DNA of 64,000 nucleotides. Origin: Streptomyces sp. NBC_01465. GTDB lineage: Bacteria > Actinomycetota > Actinomycetes > Streptomycetales > Streptomycetaceae. The notes under the pieces are model-generated. The model was not told the DNA's origin, searched no databases, and worked only from the letters and a program-made list of their open reading frames with translations. The stretch is from NCBI RefSeq assembly GCF_036227325.1, contig NZ_CP109467.1, positions 7,812,001 to 7,876,000 on the forward strand, in the 5' to 3' direction. Below are positions 1-10,315 of the stretch, in pieces (positions within the stretch are counted from its first letter, which is position 1; the number at the start of each line of letters is the position of its first letter). The translations under genes were made by a program, and so were the position numbers.

Positions 1-1741
<1,741 letters not shown>

Positions 1742-1758
1742 TCATGGACACTCCTGCT

Positions 1759-4617
1759 CTACGGGATGCGCCGCGGCCGCACCCCTTCCAGCGTCGGCGT
1801 GACGGCGCGCATCAGCCCGTCCGCCCCGAACGTCACCTTGTCGATGGTCGTCTCGCGGTGTGTGCCGTCGCCGCCGGGGATCGCGAAGCGGTGGTAGGCG
1901 ATGTACCAGTCGTCCGTCCCTGGCACCTGGAGCAGGGAGTTGTGGCCGGTGCCGAGAATGCCCTGGGCCGGGTCCTTCTCCAGGACCACACCGCGGTACG
2001 TGAACGGCCCGTACGGGGAGTCGGAGGTGGCGTACCCGACGCGGTAGTTCTCGCTTCCGGTGTCGTCGATCGAGTACGTCAGGTGGTACACGTCTCCCCT
2101 CCGGACCACGAACGTACCCTCGCGGAAGTCATCAAGTCCCTTGACCTGTCGGATTTTTGACGAGTCGAAGGACACCATGTCGTCGTTGAGCGGGACCATC
2201 CACGCCGACCCGTTGCCCCAGTACAGATACGTCTGCCCGTCCTGGTCGGTGAAGGCCGCCGGGTCGATGGCCTGTCCCGTGCCGTCCGGGTTGGCCGCGA
2301 TCAGGGCCTTGCCGGAGTCCGTGAAGGGGCCGGTGGGGGAGTCGGCGGTCGCGACGCCGATCTTCGCCTCGGCGCAGTAGTAGAAGAAGTACTTGCCGTC
2401 CTTCTCGGCAATGGTGGGCGCCCAGGCGCGCGCATCCGCCCAGCTCACGTCCTTGCCCAGATCGAGGATGACGCCCTCGTCCTTCCAGTCGACGAGGTTC
2501 TTCGACGACCAGGCGCTGAAGGTGGTGCCGCTCCAGCCGGCGAAGCCGTCGGTGGTCGCGTAGATGTAGTACGTCCCGCCGAACGCCACGATGTTGGGAT
2601 CCGCGTTGAGCCCGGGCAGCACCGGCGTACGCATCTGTACCGCGGACACCTTCCACTCGCGCCGCACGCCCGCCGCGGAGGTGACGGTGTAGGTCACCGG
2701 CTTGCGCAGGTCCCTGCGCTTCCCGCTCGCCGGGCTGATCCGCGCACCCGGCGCGAGGGTGAACTCGGGTCGCAGCCGCCGCAGATCAGTACCCGGAACG
2801 ACCGGCAGGACGACGGTCCCGCCTTCCCCCTCGATGACGGCGGGAACCTTGAGCTCCTTCATCTCCACACCGCGTACGCGGGTGGCGTTGGCGGGCAGCG
2901 CGGCGATCTCGTCGTCCGTCAGGGCCCGGTTGTACAGCCGTACGTCTCGCAGCCGCCCCTTGAGGGTGTGGTCGGAGGTGTACTGCGACCGTCCGAGGTA
3001 GTTGGCCGTGGTGCGGCCGCCGCCGATGTCCGAGGGCATGAGGGTGATCGCGGTGTTGCGCGCGACGACGGCGCCGTCGAGGTAGAGCAGCGCGGTGTCT
3101 CCTTCGACGGTGTACGTGACGTTGGCCCAACGTCCGCGCCCGAGCCCGGTGTTGGCGCTCGCCTCCTGCTCCTTGCTCCAGTTGCCGTCGGACAGGGCGG
3201 CCCGGAACCCGCCGGAGGTGCTGCCGCCGGTCGCGAAGAGATAGCCGTTGCCGTAGCCGGTGGAGGAGGCGGTGTTCCCGAACCCGTAGAGGAAGTAGGG
3301 CGTCGCCTGATCGCTGTCCACCCACACATCGGCGGCCACGGTGACGGCGTCCACCCCGGACAGCAGGTTGTCGGGCAGCTTGACGTGCCCGCCCGCGCCG
3401 CCGAGCACGAGAGCTCCGTCGGCCCAGCCCGCGTCCCCGGTGGCGGTGCCGTGATAGCCGTGCCCTGAGGCGTCGTTAGCGCTTCCGTCCAGCGGCCAGT
3501 GGGCCACGAGCCCGTCCTCGTCGGCCAGGACGGGGGCAACGCCCCACTTGGCGTCGACCCGGTCGAACTCGTCCTTCGTCACCGGGAGCACGGTGCCGTG
3601 CCGAGGGGCCGAGGGCAGCTGGTATGCGGCGGACTTGGTCCACACTCCGCCGGCCAGGTCGGTGGATTCGAAGGGCATGTAGCCGGTGGCGGTGTAGTCG
3701 TCGATGAAGAGGTACCACTTCTCCTCGGTGTTGGACTTGAAGACCAGAGGTCCTTCGCCCTGTGCCATGGAGCCCATGCCGATGCCCTCGGCGACGGTCT
3801 CCCACGCCGGGGAGAGCAGGTCCTGAGCCTTCTCCTGGAGGATGAACTTCCCGTACGGCGACTGCGATGCCGACCGCTCGTCCTTCGTGAACCGGTAGTA
3901 CGTCCCGTCGTGCGCGATCACCGTCGAGTCGATCACCGAGTACCCGGGGTCGTTCCACACCTGGGCCTCGCTGAACGTCACGAAGTCCGTGGTCGTCGCG
4001 TACAGCATCCGGTTGTACGTGTCCCCGGTGTGCTCCGTGTCGTCCTCGGCGTACAGCTTCGACGCCCAGAAGACCACGTACGCGCCTTCCTCCTCGCTCC
4101 AATAGGCCTCGGGCGCCCACGTGTTGCCGGCCGTTGCCGGCGAGACCTGCACCGAACGCTCCTCGGACCAGTTCACCAGGTCCGTCGACTCCCACACCAT
4201 GATCGACCGTGAGCCGTGCCGCTGGACGTCGTCCCAGCCGGCCCCGCCGTAGATCTTCAGGTCGGTGGCGATGAGGAAGAACCTGTCCCCTTCGGGCGAC
4301 CGGATGACGAAGGGATCGCGTACGCCCTTGTCGCCGAGGGTGGAGGTGAGCACGGGCTCACCACCGTTCAACTCCCGCCAGTGCAGCGGGTCGTTGCCCC
4401 GGCTGAGTGCGAGATGGATCTGCTCGCCGTCGGCGGTGCCCTCGCCGGTGAAGTAGACGAAGAGGTAGCCCTCGTGGGCGGCGGCGCTCCTGGTGCCCGC
4501 GCGGGCGGGTGTCGGCGAGGCGAGCGCCGAGGCTCCCAGGGTGAGCGCTCCGGCGACGAGCAGGTGTCGCCGCGACAAGGTGGCTGCGGGGAGACGGGAT
4601 ATTCCGTTACGGGGCAT
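1759..4617 (-). CDS. Secreted GH43-LamG-GH43 two-catalytic-domain glycosidase
   Basis: This 952-aa enzyme carries a twin-arginine signal (SRRHLLVAGA, about residues 15-40). A first GH43-like five-bladed propeller follows (about 45-385; VRDPFVI, VIDSTV and EGPLVF supply the Asp/Asp/Glu triad). Next come a LamG/concanavalin-type module (about 390-575), a small Ig-like linker, and a second GH43 domain (about 640-950; ADPNIV, AIDPAAF and REGTF). GH43 members are mostly arabinofuranosidases, xylosidases, arabinanases or exo-beta-1,3-galactanases. The adjacent galactanase and galactosidase genes make arabinogalactan side chains or backbone the likeliest target, but specificity is inferred. I chose the internal ATG at 4617 because it has a GAGGA ribosome site and begins just before the Tat motif; an upstream start at 4704 lacks this support. 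Confidence 0.88.
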   Translation of the reverse strand: MPRNGISRLPAATLSRRHLLVAGALTLGASALASPTPARAGTRSAAAHEGYLFVYFTGEGTADGEQIHLALSRGNDPLHWRELNGGEPVLTSTLGDKGVRDPFVIRSPEGDRFFLIATDLKIYGGAGWDDVQRHGSRSIMVWESTDLVNWSEERSVQVSPATAGNTWAPEAYWSEEEGAYVVFWASKLYAEDDTEHTGDTYNRMLYATTTDFVTFSEAQVWNDPGYSVIDSTVIAHDGTYYRFTKDERSASQSPYGKFILQEKAQDLLSPAWETVAEGIGMGSMAQGEGPLVFKSNTEEKWYLFIDDYTATGYMPFESTDLAGGVWTKSAAYQLPSAPRHGTVLPVTKDEFDRVDAKWGVAPVLADEDGLVAHWPLDGSANDASGHGYHGTATGDAGWADGALVLGGAGGHVKLPDNLLSGVDAVTVAADVWVDSDQATPYFLYGFGNTASSTGYGNGYLFATGGSTSGGFRAALSDGNWSKEQEASANTGLGRGRWANVTYTVEGDTALLYLDGAVVARNTAITLMPSDIGGGRTTANYLGRSQYTSDHTLKGRLRDVRLYNRALTDDEIAALPANATRVRGVEMKELKVPAVIEGEGGTVVLPVVPGTDLRRLRPEFTLAPGARISPASGKRRDLRKPVTYTVTSAAGVRREWKVSAVQMRTPVLPGLNADPNIVAFGGTYYIYATTDGFAGWSGTTFSAWSSKNLVDWKDEGVILDLGKDVSWADARAWAPTIAEKDGKYFFYYCAEAKIGVATADSPTGPFTDSGKALIAANPDGTGQAIDPAAFTDQDGQTYLYWGNGSAWMVPLNDDMVSFDSSKIRQVKGLDDFREGTFVVRRGDVYHLTYSIDDTGSENYRVGYATSDSPYGPFTYRGVVLEKDPAQGILGTGHNSLLQVPGTDDWYIAYHRFAIPGGDGTHRETTIDKVTFGADGLMRAVTPTLEGVRPRRIP

Positions 4618-5016
4618 ACGTACCGGTCCTCGGGGTGTGGGGGAGCCTGTGGCTCGTGGGGGTGGGGTGGTGGCCAGTGAAGGAGTCCTCGGGGGCCCGG
4701 TCAAGATCCTTGACGAGGATTGGTCCGAAAACTCGAAGGCTGATCGATACTCCGAACGACAAATGGTGGATCATCAGCGATAAGGGGCATCTTGTGGAAC
4801 CTTCAACGGCCTTCCAGGTGTGAGGTCTTGACGGCCCAGGAGTCGGATGTGACGATTCCGGCGCTGTGATGTTTGCGTAAACATAGGCGTGGGCCGGTCC
4901 TGCCCGCACTGCCGGACGCATGCCTGTCCCAGCATCTCCACGCGTGTCTCCCGCGCCCAACCCGGCGATGTGGCACCGCTGTTCACCAAGTCGCTCTCTC
5001 CTGAAGAGGAATCTCT
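4618..5016. other. Divergent intergenic region between the GH43 and GH5 genes
   Basis: These 399 bp hold no convincing gene. They contain the LacI-type operator at 4869-4884 and must contain both divergent promoters. A pair of related motifs, TCCGAAAACTCGA and TCGATACTCCGAA, lies around 4724-4762 and could be a second regulator site; that is only a visual impression. Confidence 0.5.
4869..4884. promoter_or_regulatory. LacI-type operator (copy 1) between GH43 and GH5
   Basis: ATGTTTGCGTAAACAT is a 16-bp near-palindrome with a central CG step, the hallmark of LacI-family operators. The same sequence, with at most one or two changes, appears twice at the promoter of the sugar-importer operon beside the LacI gene at 13787. 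It is 148 bp before the GH5 start and 252 bp before the GH43 start and could control either or both. Confidence 0.75.
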
Positions 5017-6066
5017 GTGCGCATGGCCCGAACCCGTCCTGTCTCTTCCATACGTACCGTCGCCGTGGCCGTCGCAGCGGCCGCTCTCGGCGTCGCCGCG
5101 CTCTCCGCCGGACCCGCCACCGCTGCCCCGCGTGCGGACACCACCCAGTTCAAGGGCGTCAACTGGGCAGACCCGCGGGACAACTACGCAGACGACGAGC
5201 TCCAGCTCTCCGGCCTGCTGACCACCGACAGCTACGGCAAGACGTACAGCAAGGCGAAGCGGATCATCTCGGCGTTCCGCGCCAACCTCGGGGCCAACAC
5301 CGTCCGGCTTCCGGTCAACCCGTACACGGTGAACGGCAGTTACTGGCACTCCTACCGGGGAGTCATCGACGCGGCCTCCGACCAGGGCTTCAAGGTGATC
5401 GTTTCCTACTGGGAGGGGACGGGCGAGCGCAAGGACGGCCTCATCGACGACCCCGCCGCCTACTGGCCCATGTGGAACAGGGTCGTCGCCACGTACAAGC
5501 ACGACCCCCGGGTCTACTTCGAGCCCATGAACGAGCCGCACGGCTACACCGAGACCGAGTGGGCCGACCTGGCCGCGAAGTGGCTGGACACCTACTCCTC
5601 CGTCCCGCGCAACCGTGTCTTCGTCAGCGGCGCCGGCTACAACGACCACGTCACCTCCGTCTGCGCCGACCCGCGTCTGGCCGGCACCTATCTGTCGCTG
5701 CACCACTACGGGTTCTGGAAGGAGTACGCCACCTACGACCAGTGGGTCGCCGACCTCAAGGAGCGCATCGGCGACTGCGCCGGGCGGACCGTCGCGGACG
5801 AGTTCGGCTCCCCGATGACCACCGGACTCGACTACAACGTGCCGACTCCGGACGACAACTTCGTCAACTACCTCCAGGCGGTCACCGACACCTTCCGCGA
5901 GCTGAAGATGGGCTCGGTCTACTGGCCCGGCCTGCGCACCGACGACACGTACTCGCTGCAGACCCTGACCGGCACCGAGGACCGCCCCTGGCTGGCCACC
6001 ACCAATCAGTCGGGTGCGGACAGGCTCGCCTGGGCGTGGGGGCGTGGCAAGGCGGTCGGGAACTGA
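5017..6066 (+). CDS. Secreted GH5 glycoside hydrolase, single domain
   Basis: This 349-aa protein has a Sec signal peptide (about residues 1-36, ending ATAAPRA) and one GH5 (cellulase-fold) domain. The acid/base Glu is near residue 172 in MNEPHG and the nucleophile Glu near 261 in VADEFGSP. There is no carbohydrate-binding module. GTG is taken as start because AGAGGA lies six bases before it; the ATG two codons later is the alternative. The gene is convergent with the galactanase operon yet carries that regulon's operator upstream. Its substrate may therefore be a galactan or a co-occurring hemicellulose rather than cellulose; the GH5 subfamily cannot be assigned by eye. Confidence 0.87.
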   Translation: MRMARTRPVSSIRTVAVAVAAAALGVAALSAGPATAAPRADTTQFKGVNWADPRDNYADDELQLSGLLTTDSYGKTYSKAKRIISAFRANLGANTVRLPVNPYTVNGSYWHSYRGVIDAASDQGFKVIVSYWEGTGERKDGLIDDPAAYWPMWNRVVATYKHDPRVYFEPMNEPHGYTETEWADLAAKWLDTYSSVPRNRVFVSGAGYNDHVTSVCADPRLAGTYLSLHHYGFWKEYATYDQWVADLKERIGDCAGRTVADEFGSPMTTGLDYNVPTPDDNFVNYLQAVTDTFRELKMGSVYWPGLRTDDTYSLQTLTGTEDRPWLATTNQSGADRLAWAWGRGKAVGN

Positions 6067-6070
6067 GGGT

Positions 6071-6117
6071 CGCGTGCGAGCGGGGCGGGCTCCGGAGGGC
6101 CGCCCCGCTCGCACGCG
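6071..6117. terminator. Bidirectional terminator between GH5 and GH30 genes
   Basis: Two perfectly complementary 18-nt arms (CGCGTGCGAGCGGGGCGG and its complement) enclose an 11-nt loop. The hairpin sits between two convergent stop codons, so it can end transcription from both sides. Confidence 0.85.
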
Positions 6118-6134
6118 CCGTGCGTGAGACCTGG

Positions 6135-8168
6135 CTAGCTGCCGCTCACATCCGTCAGCCTCCAGCGCTGGTTGGCGCCCGAGTTCGGCTGCCACGTGGT
6201 GACGGCGGCGCCGTCGTTCGTGGACTGGCCGCCGACCTCCAGGACCCTGCCGGTCGCCGCGTTGACCAGGGTCCAGGTGCCGTCGCCGGTCGACGACATG
6301 ATCCACCGCACGGCGGCGTCGCGTGCGCCGGTGTCGGGTTCGACCACCGGGACGTCGTTCCGTACGGCGAGGCGCTTGCCGTCCACCGCGCTGGTGAACA
6401 CGTACTGCTTGCGGTTGCCCGCGCCGTCGCCGCAGATCTGCACGAGCCGCCACTGCTGGCCGGCCGTACCCGCGGCGGACCTGATGACGAGACCCGAGCC
6501 GTCGTCGGCGACGGTGACGTCCTTGCCGCTCTGCACGCCGGTCAGTTCGTACGTGCGGCCCCTGCGCAGGGTCGCCGCGTCCTTCGCGGCCCCGGACACC
6601 CCCTTGATCACGAACGAGGTCACGGACTGCGCGGGCACGGTGAAGTTCACCGAGGTGCCGGTCACCTTGATCGGCGCCTGCTCCGCGAGCTTCCCGTCGG
6701 CGCTGGTCACGATCGGGGTGACGGTCGCTCCCCGGCGTACGGTCGCGAACTTCGACAGGTCGAGGGTCACGGTGCGGACGTCCGTGGTGCTGTTGACGTG
6801 GACGATGGTGGCGCCCTGGCCCGACCGGCTGACGGCCGCCGTGGTGTTGGTGTCGTCGACCTTGACCAGGCGGTCGCCGGGCCGTATGTAGTGCGTGAAG
6901 TTGCGGGCCGTGTCGAACTTGGTGTTCGTGTAGACCGGGCAGGTCTCCAGGGTGTCGTCGGCGGTCGCGCTGAACGAGACCTGCACCGAGCCCCAGTTGC
7001 CGCCCTTCGCCGACTCGCCGCCCGGCTTCATGTTGTCGTAGTCCTCGACGGGCTGCCAGAACACCCAGGCGGTGGGCTCGAGTTCACGCAGGTCGTCGAC
7101 GATGTGCTGGGCGAGCCCGAGACCCGGACGCATGTCGGTGAAGGACTGCCCGTCGCCCCAGTCGCCCTCGACCTCGCTCATCCACAGCGGCTTGCCCGCC
7201 GCCTTCGCGAGGTCGCGTACGGCGGTGCGGCCGCCGGTCCCGTACGTGTGGACGTTCATCTGCCCGACGAGGGCCTTCGCGTCAGCTGTGTAGCTGGTCC
7301 AGTTCGTGGCGAAGGTGGTCGGGTTGGTCTCGTCCATCGCCGAGACCTGTGCGCGGGTGCCCGCTTGCGCCAGGGCGGGGGCGAGAGCGCGGACGATCTT
7401 CTGCTGGAGCTCGGGGCCGATGTGCGCGCCCTCCTGCCGGCCGCCGGTCGGCTCCCCGTCGGCACCCAACTGCGTACCCCAGTAGGAGGTGTTGGGTTCG
7501 TTGCACGGGTCGACCGTCTTGACCTCGATACCGTGCGCCTTCTCGAGCCGGCGGGTCGCCCCGGCCAGGTAGGCGGCGAAGTCGTCCACCGAGTCGGTCT
7601 TGACCTGGTCCTGGGAGGCGTTGAAGTTGCCCGAGACGTAGCCGCTGACCGTCATGAAGTACGGCGGCGAGTTGGAGAACGTCTCCCAGTGGGTGATGTC
7701 CTTCTTGATCCGGTCGACCCACCAGCGCTGGGTGGCGTCGGCCTGTCCGTTCCAGTGCGCCGGGTTCGCCGGGTCCCACCAGTCGGTGTCGTTGCGGGTG
7801 GTGCCCGCAGGGGCCTTCCACCAGCCTTCGACGGCGCCGCCCGGCCTCAAGTAGTCCTTCACATCAGGGGCGTTGCCGCCGCCTATGTTGTAGCGGGCGA
7901 TGTTCAGGGCGAGGCCGTCCCGGCCGAAGACCAGCTCAGCTATCTTCTCGCGGATCTCGTCCGGGTAGTGCCCGGTGGCGTTCGCGAACCAGACCAGGCT
8001 GGTGCCCCAGCCCTCGAACCTGTCCTGCAGATACGAGGGATCGGGGGTCACCGTGACCGAGTCGGGGGTCGCCGCGGCCGCGAGCCGGGCGGCCGAGAGC
8101 TGGGTCCCGGCGGCCGCCGCCGTGGCGGCGGCGACTGCCATGAACCGTCTGCGGGTCAAGCGCGTCAA
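6135..8168 (-). CDS. Secreted GH30 endo-beta-1,6-galactanase-like enzyme with C-terminal CBM13
   Basis: This 677-aa exported enzyme starts with a Tat-type signal (TRRRFMAVAAA, cut around residue 32). A GH30 barrel plus side beta-domain follows (about 35-475), with the acid/base Glu in DPCNEPN (about 223) and nucleophile Glu in SEVEGDWG (about 333). A ricin-type beta-trefoil CBM13 lies at about 510-675 and ends in QRWRL. This architecture matches the endo-beta-1,6-galactanase described from S. avermitilis, which attacks side chains of arabinogalactan proteins. TTG is the start, with GGGAG six bases upstream. It is the last gene of an operon with the GH42 enzyme and importer, so it would make the oligosaccharides they handle. 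Family call firm, substrate strongly suggested. Confidence 0.88.
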   Translation of the reverse strand: MTRLTRRRFMAVAAATAAAAGTQLSAARLAAAATPDSVTVTPDPSYLQDRFEGWGTSLVWFANATGHYPDEIREKIAELVFGRDGLALNIARYNIGGGNAPDVKDYLRPGGAVEGWWKAPAGTTRNDTDWWDPANPAHWNGQADATQRWWVDRIKKDITHWETFSNSPPYFMTVSGYVSGNFNASQDQVKTDSVDDFAAYLAGATRRLEKAHGIEVKTVDPCNEPNTSYWGTQLGADGEPTGGRQEGAHIGPELQQKIVRALAPALAQAGTRAQVSAMDETNPTTFATNWTSYTADAKALVGQMNVHTYGTGGRTAVRDLAKAAGKPLWMSEVEGDWGDGQSFTDMRPGLGLAQHIVDDLRELEPTAWVFWQPVEDYDNMKPGGESAKGGNWGSVQVSFSATADDTLETCPVYTNTKFDTARNFTHYIRPGDRLVKVDDTNTTAAVSRSGQGATIVHVNSTTDVRTVTLDLSKFATVRRGATVTPIVTSADGKLAEQAPIKVTGTSVNFTVPAQSVTSFVIKGVSGAAKDAATLRRGRTYELTGVQSGKDVTVADDGSGLVIRSAAGTAGQQWRLVQICGDGAGNRKQYVFTSAVDGKRLAVRNDVPVVEPDTGARDAAVRWIMSSTGDGTWTLVNAATGRVLEVGGQSTNDGAAVTTWQPNSGANQRWRLTDVSGS

Positions 8169-8215
8169 CGTGTGCTCCCAACATCGTTGTACGGGTGATC
8201 AGTTGATGGTGCGGT

Positions 8216-10264
8216 TCAGTGAGCGCCCTGGCGCAGGACCGCCACCTCGCGGGGAGGCAGGACGAGACCGTCGCCCGCGACTGCCGGGCCGATCAGCACG
8301 TCACCGGTGACGCCGGGCAGCGGGACCGGGGTGTCGCTCCGGTTGATCAGGAAGAGGTAACGGCTGTCCGCGTCCCTGCGTACGGCGGTCTCCACAAGTC
8401 CCCTGGCCTCGTCGGGGAGTTCGCTGCTCACCCCGGCGGGTGCGAGCAGTTCGGGCAGGAGGGCGGTGAGGCCTTCGGCGCCCAGGCGTGTGGAGACGTA
8501 CGCGGCCGAACCCCGGCCCGTGGTGCGGCGGGTGACGGCCGGACGGTTGGCGTACGCGCCGGTGCGATAGCCGGCGAGGACGTCGACATCGGGGCCTTCG
8601 ACGGTGATCCGGTCGGTCCACAGGCTGCCGGTCGTGTTGTTGTCGAGGGCGACCGTGTCACCGTCGAGCAGCGGGCCGAACTCCTCGATGCGGATGCCGA
8701 GCAGCTCGCGCAGGGCGCCGGGGTAGCCGCCGAGCCAGATGTGGTCGTTCTCGTCGACGACTCCCGAGAAGTACGTTGTCACGAGGTGGCCGCCGCCCTC
8801 GACGTAGCAGGTGAGCTCCTTGGTGAGGGTCCGGGACACCATGTGCAGCACGGGCGCGACGACCACGTCGTACGCCGCGAGGTCCGCCCGGTGGGCGGGT
8901 ACGACGTCCGCGCGGATGCCGAGGCGCAGGAGCGCGGAGTACCAGTCGAGTGCCTCGCGGTGGTAGTCGAGGCGCGAGGTGGGGTGGGAGTCGTGCTCGC
9001 TGGTCCACCAGGAGTCCCAGTCGAACAGGACGGCCACCCGGGCCGGTTCGCGCTCGCTGCCCGCGATCGGCGCGAGTGCCTCAAGGGTCTGGCCGAGTTC
9101 CACGACGGAGCGGAAGAGCTCGCTGTCCTCACCGGCGTGAGGGACCATCGCCGAGTGGTACTTCTCGGCGCCGGCCGCCGACTGCCGCCACTGGAAGAAG
9201 CAGACGGCGTCGGCGCCGTGTGCGACGTGCAGCAGCGAGTCGCGGGCCAGCTCACCGGGTGTCTTGGCGAGATTGACCGGCTGCCAGTTCACCGCGCTGG
9301 TGGAGTGCTCCATCAGGAACCACGGCCGGTGGCCGGCGATGCCGCTGGTGAGGTTGGCGGAGAAGGACAGCTCGTCGCGGTCCTGCGGGCCGGGAATGAC
9401 GTAGTGGTCGTTGGCGACGAAGTCCACCTCGCCGGCCCAGTCCGCGTAGTCCATGCCCTTGGTGCCGCCCATCACCATGAAGTTGGTGGTGACGGGGACG
9501 TCCGGAGTCAGCTCGCGCAGCACCTCGCGCTCGGCTGTCAGGTGTTCCTTGAGCGCGTCGGAGGAGAACCGTTTGAAGTCGAGCTGCTGGGTCGGATTGG
9601 GGTGCGAGGCCGCGAGGCGCGGGGGGAGGATCTGGTCGAAGTCGCTGTATCTCTGCGACCAGAAGGCCGTTCCCCAGGCGTGGTTGAGGGCGTCGAGGGT
9701 GGTGTAGCGGCGGCGCAGCCAGGTGCGGAACGCGGTGGCGGCGTCGTCGGAGAAGTCGTAGACGTTGTGGCAGCCGAGCTCGTTGTTGACGTGCCAGGCG
9801 ACCAGGGCCGGATGGGCGGCGTAGCGCGTCGCGAGCTCCCGTACAAGACGCAGCGCGTGCTCGCGGAAGACCGGTGAGGTGGGCCGCCAGTGCTGGCGGG
9901 CGCCCGGCGACACGGTCTCGCCGCTCGCGGTCACCGGCAGGATCTCCGGGTGCGCGGTGGTGAGCCACGGCGGCGGGGACGCGGTGGCGGTGGCCAGGTC
10001 CACGCCGATGCCGCCCGCGTGCAGCAGGTCCATGATCTCGTCGAGCCAGCCGAAGTCCCAGGTGCCGGCGGTGGGCTGGATCCTGGCCCAGGAGAAGATC
10101 GCCAGGGAGACGGTGTTCACTCCGGCCTCGCGCATCAGCCGGACGTCCTCCGCCCACACCTCCCGCGGCCACTGCTCGGGGTTGTAGTCGGCGCCGTAGC
10201 CGAGCCGGCGGGCGCCGTCGCTGCCCTTCGCGTACGGGAATCGGGAGGTGAGGGGGGAGGTCAT
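8216..10264 (-). CDS. GH42 beta-galactosidase, cytoplasmic
   Basis: The 682-aa protein begins directly with the GH42 barrel (GYGADYNPEQWP) and has no signal peptide, so it acts inside the cell on imported galacto-oligosaccharides. The acid/base Glu is in HVNNELGC (about residue 160) and the nucleophile Glu in FLMEHSTS (about 319). A trimerisation-type Rossmann-like domain and a small C-terminal beta-domain follow. GGAAGGA lies five bases before the ATG. It stands 51 nt behind the solute-binding protein gene and 47 nt ahead of the galactanase gene, in one operon. Length and layout are normal for the family. Confidence 0.93.
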   Translation of the reverse strand: MTSPLTSRFPYAKGSDGARRLGYGADYNPEQWPREVWAEDVRLMREAGVNTVSLAIFSWARIQPTAGTWDFGWLDEIMDLLHAGGIGVDLATATASPPPWLTTAHPEILPVTASGETVSPGARQHWRPTSPVFREHALRLVRELATRYAAHPALVAWHVNNELGCHNVYDFSDDAATAFRTWLRRRYTTLDALNHAWGTAFWSQRYSDFDQILPPRLAASHPNPTQQLDFKRFSSDALKEHLTAEREVLRELTPDVPVTTNFMVMGGTKGMDYADWAGEVDFVANDHYVIPGPQDRDELSFSANLTSGIAGHRPWFLMEHSTSAVNWQPVNLAKTPGELARDSLLHVAHGADAVCFFQWRQSAAGAEKYHSAMVPHAGEDSELFRSVVELGQTLEALAPIAGSEREPARVAVLFDWDSWWTSEHDSHPTSRLDYHREALDWYSALLRLGIRADVVPAHRADLAAYDVVVAPVLHMVSRTLTKELTCYVEGGGHLVTTYFSGVVDENDHIWLGGYPGALRELLGIRIEEFGPLLDGDTVALDNNTTGSLWTDRITVEGPDVDVLAGYRTGAYANRPAVTRRTTGRGSAAYVSTRLGAEGLTALLPELLAPAGVSSELPDEARGLVETAVRRDADSRYLFLINRSDTPVPLPGVTGDVLIGPAVAGDGLVLPPREVAVLRQGAH

Positions 10265-10315
10265 GCGGGTCCTTCCGGGGGTGTTTCCGGGGGTGCTCAG
10301 GTGGTGCGGGTCAGA

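Noticed and set aside
4920..8198. A 1092-codon open frame on the plus strand over the GH5 and GH30 genes
   Set aside because: It is a GC-skew shadow: its composition is Arg/Gly/Pro-rich nonsense, and it runs through two real genes with intact catalytic motifs and a terminator hairpin.
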